A DNA stretch of 62,063 nucleotides from Bacteroidaceae bacterium (GTDB lineage: Bacteria > Bacteroidota > Bacteroidia > Bacteroidales > Bacteroidaceae), in the NCBI GenBank assembly GCA_017541025.1, contig JAFXZY010000052.1, positions 1-62,063 of the forward strand, given 5' to 3'. Positions 15,941 through 29,180 of the stretch are shown here, one piece after another (position 1 is the stretch's first letter; the number at the start of each line of letters is the position of its first letter). The notes under the pieces were generated by a model, which worked only from the letters and a program-made list of their open reading frames with translations, did not search any database and had not been told where the DNA came from. The translations under genes were made by a program, and so were the position numbers.

Positions 15941-18900
15941 ATGAAGAAACTATTATTATTCTCTGCTTTTGCTGTTGCCGTCTCTGCCGCGGCACAGACA
16001 CTTACCGTAGATGCAGATAAGGTATTGTGTAATGTGGAACCCCTCATTTACGGCGCCGGTGCAGAAGATGTGAACCACGAGATCTACGGAGGCCTGTACG
16101 ACCAGAAAATCTTTGGAGAGGGTTTCGAGGAACCTGCTATGGTTAGCATCAAGGGCTTTAAGCCTTACGACAGCGACTGGAGCCTTACATCGGGAATGGC
16201 CCAACTGGTAACTGCCCAGCATGGCAAGTTAATATACACGTCCAGACAAATCTCAAGCGGTACAGTTGAGGTGGAGGTGAGAATGGATAATATTAACGCT
16301 ATTGCCGGTTTTATCCTTAATGTAACTAATGCAGCTAACGGGGCCGACGCCTTCAATGGCTACGAGGTTGCCCTGAATGCCCAGAAGGGCGTACTGGTAT
16401 TAGGCAAGCACCAGCAGAACTGGCAGCCTGTTGCAGAAACCGCAACAGCTTTCAATCCTTTGGGAGAATGGAACAAGATTCGTGTTGCCATCAGCGGTGC
16501 TAAACTGGATATCTATCTGAACGGCAAACTGATACGAAAATACGAAGATACCAGCAGCCCCTTGAAGTCGGGTTACATAGGCTTGCGCTCTTACGGCGGT
16601 TCGGCAACCTTCCGTAATCTGAAGATAAACGACGAAGACATTGCCTTCGAGAGCGACTCTCCCAACGTATCGGCCATGTGGACGGCTTTGGGCGAGGGCT
16701 CATTCGAGCACGACAGCTCATCGCCCTTTACCGGCAAATATGCCCAGAAGATTAGCGGAAAAGAGGGAACGGGTATCTTCAATATGGGACTGAACCGATG
16801 GGGTATCGGCATCCGAAAAGATGAACCGCTATATCTCTCGGTCTATCTGAAGGGAACAGCACAGAAGGTGCAGGTTGTCCTGCAATCTGCCGACGGTTCC
16901 AGGGAATATGCACGTACAGAAATAAATGGTATAGGGGGATTGTGGAAACGCTTCGATGTGCCCTTAACTCCTAATGATACAGACCCCTCAGGACGCTTCT
17001 GTCTGTTGTTGGGCGAAGAGGGAACCGTATGGGCTGATCAGGTGCTGCTGCATACAGACAGCTATCCCTTCCGCTCCGACCTTACACAAGCCTTCAGAGA
17101 AGAAAACCTTACCTTCCTGCGTTATGGAGGTACAATGGTGAATGCCCGTGAATATATGACCAAGGACATGATAGGAAGCCGCCTGGAGCGCCAGCCATAT
17201 TACGGTCACTGGTACCTGTATTCCACCAACGGATTTGCCATCCCGGAATTTGTGGAGTTTGCACGTCTCATAGGCACAGAGCCGACCTTTGCCATTAACA
17301 TCGAGGATAACCCGGCAGATGTTTTAGCACTGCTTCATGAAATAGAGCCTTATAATCTGAAATTCATAGAAATAGGTAATGAAGAGAATTTGAATTCATC
17401 AGCCCGTCGCGATTACGAACATTATGTCGAACGCTACCTTATCCTATATGATGCCATCCACAAGGCATACCCCGATTTGCAGTTCATCAACGCTGCCTGG
17501 TGGCGGCCGGACCAGTTAGAGACCATGCAATATGTCTTCAGCCGGCTCGACGGGAAATGCGACTACTGGGACTATCACCCTTGGACAGAGACACCTCAGC
17601 AGGCAAAGAACATCGAGAAGGAGATTGCCCAGATGAAGGCACTCTTCTTGCAATGGAATCCCCAGACAACAATGCGCTGTGCTATTCTCGAGGAAAACGG
17701 CAATACGCATAACATGGCCCGCGCCCTTGCCCATGCCGTGATGCTGAACGTTGTACGGCGTGCCGCAGGATTCGTTCCGCTGGACAGCCCTGCCAATGCC
17801 CTGCAGCCTTACAAACAGAACGACAACGGTTGGGATCAGGGTCAGATTTTCTTCTCACCCTCACAGGTATGGATGCAGCCCCCGTTCTATGCCCAGCAGA
17901 TGGCAGCCGGGAATCATCAGCCTTTGCTCGTAGAAAGCAGTTGTTCAAACAACAACCAACTCGATTATACTGCCACTCGCAACCTTTCCGGCGACACCAT
18001 TGTGCTGCATATCGTAAACTACGCAACAGCACAGAAAAGCCTGACACTGAACCTGCAGGGAACTGGAACCGTCAATAGCATAAAGTCCTATTCGCTCAGC
18101 GGCATATCCACTGGAGAGAATACCCCCGAGCGTCCCACACGTTTCGTACCGACAGAAGCTTCCGTCGAGCCTGGTGCTAAGCTTACGCTGAAGTCCTATA
18201 GCTATACTGTGTTCGTAATTGCCGTGTCAAAGGGGCAGGATGCCGGAAAAGGAGAAATCAGACAAGTACCCTTTACCGATGTACAGGTGAAGGACCAGTT
18301 CTGGAAACAGCGTCTGGATGTTATGCGTAACACCACTATCCGCTATGCCTTTCAGAAGTGCACCGATGCGGGGCAGTTGCGCAACTTCGAGTATGCCGGC
18401 AAGATTGTAAGCGGTCAGAACAAGGTGGGCGACCTGAAATTCCTGTCAGGCAACCCCTACGACGATGCCGAGGTCTATAAGGTACTCGAGGGTGCCTCCT
18501 ACGTCCTGCTTACCCAAAAAGATCAGGAGCTGGAGGCCTATTGCGACGGAGTGGTGGACCTTATCTGCTCGGCTCAGGAACCCGACGGGTACCTGCAAAC
18601 CAATTTCACCATCCACAATCCCTTGCATCCCTGGTACGGCGGGGAAAAGTGGAAAATGGACTGGAACCTTTCGCACGAAACCTTCAATGTGGGCGAGCTT
18701 ATCGAAGCCGGTATTGCCTACTATATGGCAACAGGCAAGGATAAGCTGTTAAACTGCGCCCGCAAGGCTGCCGACAATATGCTCAGCGTATTTAACGAGA
18801 ACGGCATCCGCATGGCACCCGGTCATGCAGTTGTAGAGATGGCTTTGGTACGTCTGTACGAACTGACACGCGAGGAACGTTACCTTCAGGGCTGCAAGTT

Positions 18901-21184
18901 CTTCCTGGATTGCCGAGGCATCCGAAAGTTCGACCCCACAAGTTCTGACCAGCGTGTCAACGGCAAGTATTGGCAAGACCATCTGCCCGCTATCCAACAG
19001 CGCACAGCCGAGGGTCACGCCGTACGTGCCCTGTACTTCTACAGCGGTATGGCCGACTGGGTACGCTATTCAGGCGATCAGGACTACGAGACAGCCGTAA
19101 CAGCCATCTGGGACAATATTGCCGGCAAGAAGTTCTATATAACAGGCGGATTCGGAGCCAGAGACAATAACGAGGCTTTCGGCGAGGATTACGAATTGCC
19201 CAATGCATCGGCCTACTGCGAGACATGCGCCTCTGTTGCAGGCAGTATGTTCAATCTGCGCATGTTCCGCCTGCATGGCCAGAGCAAATACATCGACATG
19301 CTGGAACGTGCCCTATATAATACGGTATTAGACGGCTACGGCATCGCAGGCAAGACATTCTACTACCCCAACCGACTGGCCTCCAGTTCCCGTGGCGATG
19401 CGCGTTCCGAATGGTTCGGCACATCGTGCTGTCCCACTAACCTGTGTCGCCTTATCCCCTCCGTTCCCGGCTATATTTACGCCACAGACGACGAAAGCCT
19501 CTACTGGAACCTCTTCGTTGCCAGCACAGCCAAAGCAACCGTAGGCAACACCACCCTGCACTTCACCGTCACCGGCTCGTACCCCTACAAGGGCGAAATG
19601 AAACTGACAATAGATTCCATTCTCAACTCTAAACTCTCAACTTTCGGCTCTCTCCCCTCTCCCCGGAGAGGGGTCGGGGGTGAGGCCCTAAACTCCCAAC
19701 TCTCCCTAAGAGTCCGCATCCCCGGTTGGGCTGTCAATAAGCCTGTCGAAAGCGACCTCTACAGCTACGTCAACCCCACCAAAACACAGGTAATTATAAA
19801 ATTGAATGGAGAAGAAGTAACGTATTCTGTTCAAAATGGTTATGCAGTCATAAAAAATGATTGGAAAGAAGGCGACGAGGTAGAAGTCATCCTGCCGATG
19901 GAGGTTCATCAGGTTGTCTCGAACGAGAATCTGAAAAGCAACAAAGGCCTATGTGCCTACGAGTACGGACCATTGGTTTATTGTGCCGAAGGTATCGACA
20001 ATGGCGGCAAGCTCGACAACCTATACATCGAGAAAGGTGCCACCTTTACCACAGCCTCTGCCAACCAACCCTTGTCAACGCTCTTCAAGGGAGGCATACT
20101 CCAGTTGAGCCTGAACGGCAAGAAAGCCAACCTTATCCCCTACTTCGCCCGGGCCCATCGTGCCGCTTCGCCCATGATGGTTTGGATTCCTTCCGATTCC
20201 ACAGCCACACAGCAACCCATCAAATACATCGACGAAGTAATAACCTGCAACGAATCCAGCGAGAAAGCGCACAACCTACAGGGAACCAACATGCGTACAG
20301 GAACCGACCTTGGCTGGCGCGACTCAGACGGCGGATGGATTAGCTACGACATGAAAACAGACCCCGAGCGCCCTATGGACTTTATAACCAGACAATGGGG
20401 AAGCGATGCAGGCAACCGTCGTTACAACATCTACTGCAACGGCACATTGTTTGCATACGACGAGGTCAATAACTTTGCCCCAGGCGAATATTACCTGATG
20501 CGCCACCCTATCCCATTCGAGCTGACAAAAGGGAAAGAAAAGGTAACCATAAAGATGCAAGCCGTTTCCGCCAACGATATTGTAGGCGGTCTGTACGGAG
20601 CCTTTACTGCCCTCTCTCAAGATGTGCCAGAGGGAACCGTTGCAGTAGATAATATGTGGACGACCCGTCCCGCTTCGCGCACCAGCCATCAATACAGCAG
20701 CAATGGCGAAAGCGGCACTTTCCGCGCCAGGACATGGTTGGACGGATCAGGCGAGGCAGGTCAGAGTTGGACTATGAAGGTCAACAAGACCAACCGCAAC
20801 TACCTGATGCTTCTTTATTGGGGAGACGAGAGCGATACACGCAACTTCAACATCATGTGCGACGATGTGCTGGTTGCACAGGAAAGTCTCTTACACAACG
20901 ACCCAGGCAGGTTTATGATGCGTTGCTACCCCATCCCCGAAGAAGGAACTAGCGGCAAGGAAACCGTACGCATACACCTCACCTCACCCACAGGCACCAA
21001 GACAGGCGGCATCTTCTATGCCTATATGTTATCAGCCAAGGACGACGAAACCTATATCCGGCCCCTCTCTAACTCTCCACTGTATGGGGAGAACACAGTC
21101 TATAATCTGCAAGGCATGAGACTACAGGATCCCCAACCCGGCATTTACATTGTAAATGGGGTAAAACGCATATTAGGTGATTAA
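15941..21184 (+). CDS. Secreted GH51-GH127 dual arabinofuranosidase
   Basis: 1747 residues; signal peptide 1-18. The GH51 alpha-L-arabinofuranosidase part begins at about 20 (LIYGAGAEDVNHEIYGG), is interrupted by LamG-like (65-225) and CBM4/9-like (230-375) sandwiches, and continues as the barrel (380-770) with acid/base Glu481 (IGNEEN) and probable nucleophile at Glu584/585. A GH127 beta-L-arabinofuranosidase follows from about 771: Glu1078, Glu1094, Cys1096, Cys1163 and Cys1164 match the acid/base, zinc ligands and nucleophilic cysteine known from HypBA1. Two similar C-terminal sandwiches (about 1436-1555, 1586-1701) and a sorting-like tail (GIYIVNGVKRI) end it. Residues 1226-1257 are repeat-derived. 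Both anomers of furanosidic arabinose could be removed by one polypeptide. Confidence 0.9.
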   Translation: MKKLLLFSAFAVAVSAAAQTLTVDADKVLCNVEPLIYGAGAEDVNHEIYGGLYDQKIFGEGFEEPAMVSIKGFKPYDSDWSLTSGMAQLVTAQHGKLIYTSRQISSGTVEVEVRMDNINAIAGFILNVTNAANGADAFNGYEVALNAQKGVLVLGKHQQNWQPVAETATAFNPLGEWNKIRVAISGAKLDIYLNGKLIRKYEDTSSPLKSGYIGLRSYGGSATFRNLKINDEDIAFESDSPNVSAMWTALGEGSFEHDSSSPFTGKYAQKISGKEGTGIFNMGLNRWGIGIRKDEPLYLSVYLKGTAQKVQVVLQSADGSREYARTEINGIGGLWKRFDVPLTPNDTDPSGRFCLLLGEEGTVWADQVLLHTDSYPFRSDLTQAFREENLTFLRYGGTMVNAREYMTKDMIGSRLERQPYYGHWYLYSTNGFAIPEFVEFARLIGTEPTFAINIEDNPADVLALLHEIEPYNLKFIEIGNEENLNSSARRDYEHYVERYLILYDAIHKAYPDLQFINAAWWRPDQLETMQYVFSRLDGKCDYWDYHPWTETPQQAKNIEKEIAQMKALFLQWNPQTTMRCAILEENGNTHNMARALAHAVMLNVVRRAAGFVPLDSPANALQPYKQNDNGWDQGQIFFSPSQVWMQPPFYAQQMAAGNHQPLLVESSCSNNNQLDYTATRNLSGDTIVLHIVNYATAQKSLTLNLQGTGTVNSIKSYSLSGISTGENTPERPTRFVPTEASVEPGAKLTLKSYSYTVFVIAVSKGQDAGKGEIRQVPFTDVQVKDQFWKQRLDVMRNTTIRYAFQKCTDAGQLRNFEYAGKIVSGQNKVGDLKFLSGNPYDDAEVYKVLEGASYVLLTQKDQELEAYCDGVVDLICSAQEPDGYLQTNFTIHNPLHPWYGGEKWKMDWNLSHETFNVGELIEAGIAYYMATGKDKLLNCARKAADNMLSVFNENGIRMAPGHAVVEMALVRLYELTREERYLQGCKFFLDCRGIRKFDPTSSDQRVNGKYWQDHLPAIQQRTAEGHAVRALYFYSGMADWVRYSGDQDYETAVTAIWDNIAGKKFYITGGFGARDNNEAFGEDYELPNASAYCETCASVAGSMFNLRMFRLHGQSKYIDMLERALYNTVLDGYGIAGKTFYYPNRLASSSRGDARSEWFGTSCCPTNLCRLIPSVPGYIYATDDESLYWNLFVASTAKATVGNTTLHFTVTGSYPYKGEMKLTIDSILNSKLSTFGSLPSPRRGVGGEALNSQLSLRVRIPGWAVNKPVESDLYSYVNPTKTQVIIKLNGEEVTYSVQNGYAVIKNDWKEGDEVEVILPMEVHQVVSNENLKSNKGLCAYEYGPLVYCAEGIDNGGKLDNLYIEKGATFTTASANQPLSTLFKGGILQLSLNGKKANLIPYFARAHRAASPMMVWIPSDSTATQQPIKYIDEVITCNESSEKAHNLQGTNMRTGTDLGWRDSDGGWISYDMKTDPERPMDFITRQWGSDAGNRRYNIYCNGTLFAYDEVNNFAPGEYYLMRHPIPFELTKGKEKVTIKMQAVSANDIVGGLYGAFTALSQDVPEGTVAVDNMWTTRPASRTSHQYSSNGESGTFRARTWLDGSGEAGQSWTMKVNKTNRNYLMLLYWGDESDTRNFNIMCDDVLVAQESLLHNDPGRFMMRCYPIPEEGTSGKETVRIHLTSPTGTKTGGIFYAYMLSAKDDETYIRPLSNSPLYGENTVYNLQGMRLQDPQPGIYIVNGVKRILGD
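19619..19706. repeat. Repeat DNA inside the GH51-GH127 gene
   Basis: AACTCTAAACTCTCAACT units flank a CTCTCCCC-GGAGAGGGG palindrome. The insertion is in frame (LNSKLSTFGS, SPRRGVGGEALNSQLS), in the beta-sandwich after the GH127 catalytic domain. Confidence 0.75.
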
Positions 21185-21200
21185 ATGTTAGAAAGAATCA

Positions 21201-22544
21201 TTATAGAAAATATGCAAGATATGCGGGAAGATATTTCATGGTACCTTCTTTGAAGTAGTCTTTCGTGTAAACGAGGTAACGATCGTTGGCTATGCGTGAA
21301 GAGAACTTCTTGCAGAACTCATCCATTGATACATGGGTTTTGTAAGTGGAGGATTTCACTTCCACGGGGACGATCTTGGTTCCTCTTGACAGGAGGAAGT
21401 CGATTTCATAATTGTGTTTCCTACTTTCGGTCGGCCAGGTGTGGTAGAACAATTTGTTGCCAGAGCAGACAAGCATCTGTGCCACAATATTCTCGTATAG
21501 ATAGCCAAGGTTGGACGATAGCTTGTCGTTCAGGAGCTTGTTGTATAGGATATTTTCGGTGAAGTCTTTGTCCTTGAATGCAAGCGTAACAAACAGACCG
21601 GTATCGCCAACAAACATCTTATACTGCCTCAGGTCTTCGAAGGCAGACATGCCAACATTAGGGTCGTCGCAGTGGTGCGAGATGTTGACCGTCATCGATT
21701 TCTCCATTTCAGATATTAACTCTATTACATCATCAGCCTTTGCTCCGCCAATGACGCTGGATATTTGATAGCGGGAGGCATTGCTGTTAAGTTGCGCGGG
21801 GATAGCGGCGAAAATGCGGGCTGCCTTTCCTGAAGGGTCTATTTTGCCGAAATCCTCGTCGTAGATATTTAGGACAAGGCGCTTGGCTTGGTCAACTGCT
21901 TCGAAATTATTAGTGTCTATATAGGCATTAACGGCCTGAGGCATTCCTCCAACCAGCATGTACAGACGGAAATCGCGCATCAGCTTGCGGTGGGCTTCTT
22001 TTAACGGCTGAGGGTGTTCCCACACGCTGCGAAGCAAAGGGATGGTAGCGGTATCGCCCAATGCCCAACGGAATTCCTCGTAATCCATTGGATACATGTT
22101 AACGCGTTCTTCCTCACTTGGAATCAGAATGTGATCAGTGTTTTTGCGAATGGAAATAAGAGAGCCGGTTTCGATATAGTCGTAACGATGGTCACCGACA
22201 AACGATTTGATAGCTTGGCGAGCCTTGGGCTGGAACTGCACCTCGTCGAAAATGACAAGTGATTTTCGCTCCTTCAGTTGGACGTGATAAATGAGCTGGA
22301 GCCTAAGGAAGATGTAGTTGAGGTCGGATACATCGTTGAACAGGTTCAAAACTTCTTGCGAGCATTTGGTAAAGTCGATGAGGATGTAGGAGTCGTACTC
22401 ACGCTTGGCAAACTCCTCAACGATGGTGGATTTACCGATACGTCGTGCACCTTGCACCAAAAGGGCAGACTTTCCATTGCTTGTATCCTTCCATTTTAGC
22501 AAACGGTCGTAGATTTTACGCTTGAATATTCTGTCAGTATCCAT
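21201..22544 (-). CDS. DUF4143 AAA-type ATPase
   Basis: 447 residues from the ATG at 22544; an ATG at 22580 adds 12 residues. The N-terminal AAA_14 domain has Walker A GARRIGKST and Walker B LVIFDEVQ, with the ETGS sensor; the C-terminal DUF4143 region (LLNDKLSSNLGYLYENIVAQML, HTWPTESRKHNYEIDFLL, VEVKSS) carries a PD-(D/E)xK-like pattern, Glu-Ile-Asp then Glu-x-Lys. These ATPases are abundant and often multicopy in Bacteroidota; their role is not established. It points against its neighbours and is preceded by three evenly spaced repeats. Confidence 0.85.
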   Translation of the reverse strand: MDTDRIFKRKIYDRLLKWKDTSNGKSALLVQGARRIGKSTIVEEFAKREYDSYILIDFTKCSQEVLNLFNDVSDLNYIFLRLQLIYHVQLKERKSLVIFDEVQFQPKARQAIKSFVGDHRYDYIETGSLISIRKNTDHILIPSEEERVNMYPMDYEEFRWALGDTATIPLLRSVWEHPQPLKEAHRKLMRDFRLYMLVGGMPQAVNAYIDTNNFEAVDQAKRLVLNIYDEDFGKIDPSGKAARIFAAIPAQLNSNASRYQISSVIGGAKADDVIELISEMEKSMTVNISHHCDDPNVGMSAFEDLRQYKMFVGDTGLFVTLAFKDKDFTENILYNKLLNDKLSSNLGYLYENIVAQMLVCSGNKLFYHTWPTESRKHNYEIDFLLSRGTKIVPVEVKSSTYKTHVSMDEFCKKFSSRIANDRYLVYTKDYFKEGTMKYLPAYLAYFL

Positions 22545-22582
22545 GTCAGATTTTTGTGCAAAGATAAGGCTTTTGTTCATTC

Positions 22583-22663
22583 CCTCAAAATTTATTTAGG
22601 TGTTTTTCCCGAAATCCTCAAAATTTATTTGATTATATTCTCCATAATCCTCAAAATTTAGGG
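22583..22663. repeat. Three direct repeats at 33-bp spacing upstream of the DUF4143 ATPase
   Basis: CCTCAAAATTTATTT at 22583 and 22616 and CCTCAAAATTTAGGG at 22649: exactly 33 bases (about three helical turns) apart. On the coding strand each reads TAAATTTTGAGG. The rest of 22545-22886 holds no gene; it ends in the promoter of the GH2 gene. Confidence 0.8.
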
Positions 22664-22838
22664 CAAACAGTTATTCTGATGATATGCCTCCACAACTTAA
22701 CGCATCGACATAATATTGGCTTACCAGTAAATTTCTGTGTAGCAGTCTTATTGTAGCACAACGAGACAAAACAACAACTTTTTTTGTATGAGAATTGCCG
22801 ATTATAATACAATTTGATATTATTTTTTGTACAATTAA

Positions 22839-27461
<4,623 letters not shown>

Positions 27462-27512
27462 CGATAACGTCAACAACAACGTCAACGATAACGTCAACAA
27501 CAACTTGTCAAC
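27462..27512. repeat. ACGATAACGTCAACAACAACGTC-type tandem repeat
   Basis: Alternating CGATAACGTCAA and CAACAACGTCAA units after the GH2 stop; the reverse complement of the GTTGACGTTATCG family elsewhere in the window. Confidence 0.85.
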
Positions 27513-27527
27513 TAAATAAAAAAAAAT

Positions 27528-28826
27528 ATGATACAGATAATTTATGTTACAGATGCAGGAAGAGAGATAGCACAACGTTTGCTTTCAGAACTTCCCGAGT
27601 CACATTTGCTTCCTGCTAAAGCTTTTGTCTCGAACACCTTCTCGCGTAATGAAGCACTTATCTTCATTGGAGATATGGGTGTATGCGTACGTACCATTTC
27701 TTCTTTTATGAAAAGCAAGAGGACCGACCCCGACGTGATATGCGTTGACAGTTCGAGCAATTATGTAATTAGTGTTTTGAGCGGACGTATCGGCGGAGCG
27801 AATAAACTTACGCGTCGCATTGCCCGTATTTTGGGCAGTGTACCTATTATCACTACAGAGAGTGACAATGAGGGATTCTGGGGATTGGATACATTGGCAC
27901 CCCATTTTGGATGGCAGGAAGAGCACAGAGACGGACGGATGAACCATATCATCTTTCATTTCGTGAACGGCAGGCCAACTGTTCTGAAGTTAGATGTTCG
28001 TGGTGGCAGAGGTGTGGATTATCTGAAGCGTACCAGACCTGCCCACGTTTCCATGTATGATGCCGACGCTAAAATTGAAGCGGAAACCCTGCTTCTGGCA
28101 GTCAGCCCTTTCTGGAATCCTAATGTTCAGCAGTTCAGCAAATCGGTTCTTTACCGTCCACCTGTCCTGCATCTGGGAATAGACTGCATGCATGAATGTC
28201 CTGCAGGAGAGCTGCCCCGTAAGATTCGCGACTTGATGCACCAGCATAATCTTTCCGAAAAGAGCATTGCTACTATAGACACTACATCAAAGTGTGCTGA
28301 CGAGATGCTTATCCAGTCGCTGCTTATGGCTTTCCCATGGGCACAACTTAAAGTTCACGAGTTGGAAGATGGTCAAACAGACATATGTGAAGCCTGTGCC
28401 TCTGATTACGGTCCTCTACTGATGGAGAAACAAGTAGTGGACGATGTGTGCTCTGTCAGCATATCCATAACACGCGAAGCTCAGTTAGGCGGTCATGTGG
28501 AGTATGTTGGAGCTGGTCCTGGCGATCCCGATCTGGTTTCTGTTCGCGGTATGCAGTTTCTGCAACAGGCCGACCTTATCCTTTACCCTTCTGATACAGT
28601 CTCGGAACGTCTTACCCATTATGCCAAGAAAGGCTGTATGGTTCGCTCGACTGAAAATATGGAGCCAGAGGATATGCTTCAATTAATGCAGGAATATTAT
28701 AAGAAAGGTTTGCAGATTGTTCGTCTGCTTGACGGTGATCCAACCCATAACCCCATATTTACAAAAGAAAAGAAATTACTTGAGAAGGCTGATATGCGCT
28801 ACCACCTTACTCCAGGAATAAAATAA
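27528..28826 (+). CDS. CbiG-like cobalamin protein fused to a truncated tetrapyrrole methylase
   Basis: 432 residues. Residues 1 to about 210 match CbiG N and middle domains (IFIGDMGVCVRTI, VLSGRIGGANKLTRRIA, DNEGFWGLD), which open the lactone ring of cobalt-precorrin-5A. Residues 212-310 match the CbiG C domain (LHLGIDC). From about 324 (VEYVGAGPGDPDLVSVRGMQ) a CbiF/CobM-type precorrin-4 methylase begins, but it stops at about 109 residues with LTPGIK, exactly where the family has its PGVSS motif; the C-terminal half that completes SAM binding is absent. No other cobalamin biosynthesis gene is nearby. The fused methylase is likely inactive unless a partner supplies the rest. Confidence 0.82.
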   Translation: MIQIIYVTDAGREIAQRLLSELPESHLLPAKAFVSNTFSRNEALIFIGDMGVCVRTISSFMKSKRTDPDVICVDSSSNYVISVLSGRIGGANKLTRRIARILGSVPIITTESDNEGFWGLDTLAPHFGWQEEHRDGRMNHIIFHFVNGRPTVLKLDVRGGRGVDYLKRTRPAHVSMYDADAKIEAETLLLAVSPFWNPNVQQFSKSVLYRPPVLHLGIDCMHECPAGELPRKIRDLMHQHNLSEKSIATIDTTSKCADEMLIQSLLMAFPWAQLKVHELEDGQTDICEACASDYGPLLMEKQVVDDVCSVSISITREAQLGGHVEYVGAGPGDPDLVSVRGMQFLQQADLILYPSDTVSERLTHYAKKGCMVRSTENMEPEDMLQLMQEYYKKGLQIVRLLDGDPTHNPIFTKEKKLLEKADMRYHLTPGIK

Positions 28827-28838
28827 AAACTGATTATT

Positions 28839-29132
28839 GTGCATTTCCAAGGAATTATCATAGCAGTTGCCACATTTCTGATAATTGGCGTCTTTCATCC
28901 CATTGTTATTAAAGCCGAATACTACTGGGGTGTACGATGCTGGCCTCATTTTGCCATTCTGGGCGTTCTGTTGCTTACGGGTTCTCTTTTTGTCTCCAAT
29001 ACGCTTTTCGCAGCCATTTTAGGAGTAACAGGCTGTTCCTGCCTGTGGAGTATCCTGGAACTCTTCCAGCAACGAGAGCGTGTCCGGAAAGGCTGGTTCC
29101 CAATGAATCCAAAGAGGAAGGGTGATAAGTAA
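28839..29132 (+). CDS. DUF4491 membrane protein
   Basis: 97 residues with an apparent GTG start at 28839; no ATG fits the conserved N-terminus. The profile is that of DUF4491: an opening helix (GIIIAVATFLIIGVFHPIVIKAEYYWG), two further hydrophobic segments, and the conserved end SILELFQQRERVRKGWFPMNPKRK. Three transmembrane helices are predicted by eye. Function is unknown. It lies 12 bases after the CbiG-like gene. Confidence 0.8.
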   Translation: MHFQGIIIAVATFLIIGVFHPIVIKAEYYWGVRCWPHFAILGVLLLTGSLFVSNTLFAAILGVTGCSCLWSILELFQQRERVRKGWFPMNPKRKGDK

Positions 29133-29180
29133 TCATCAGGCTTGATGGTAGTATTAACTGTATAATAAAAACAAGAATCT

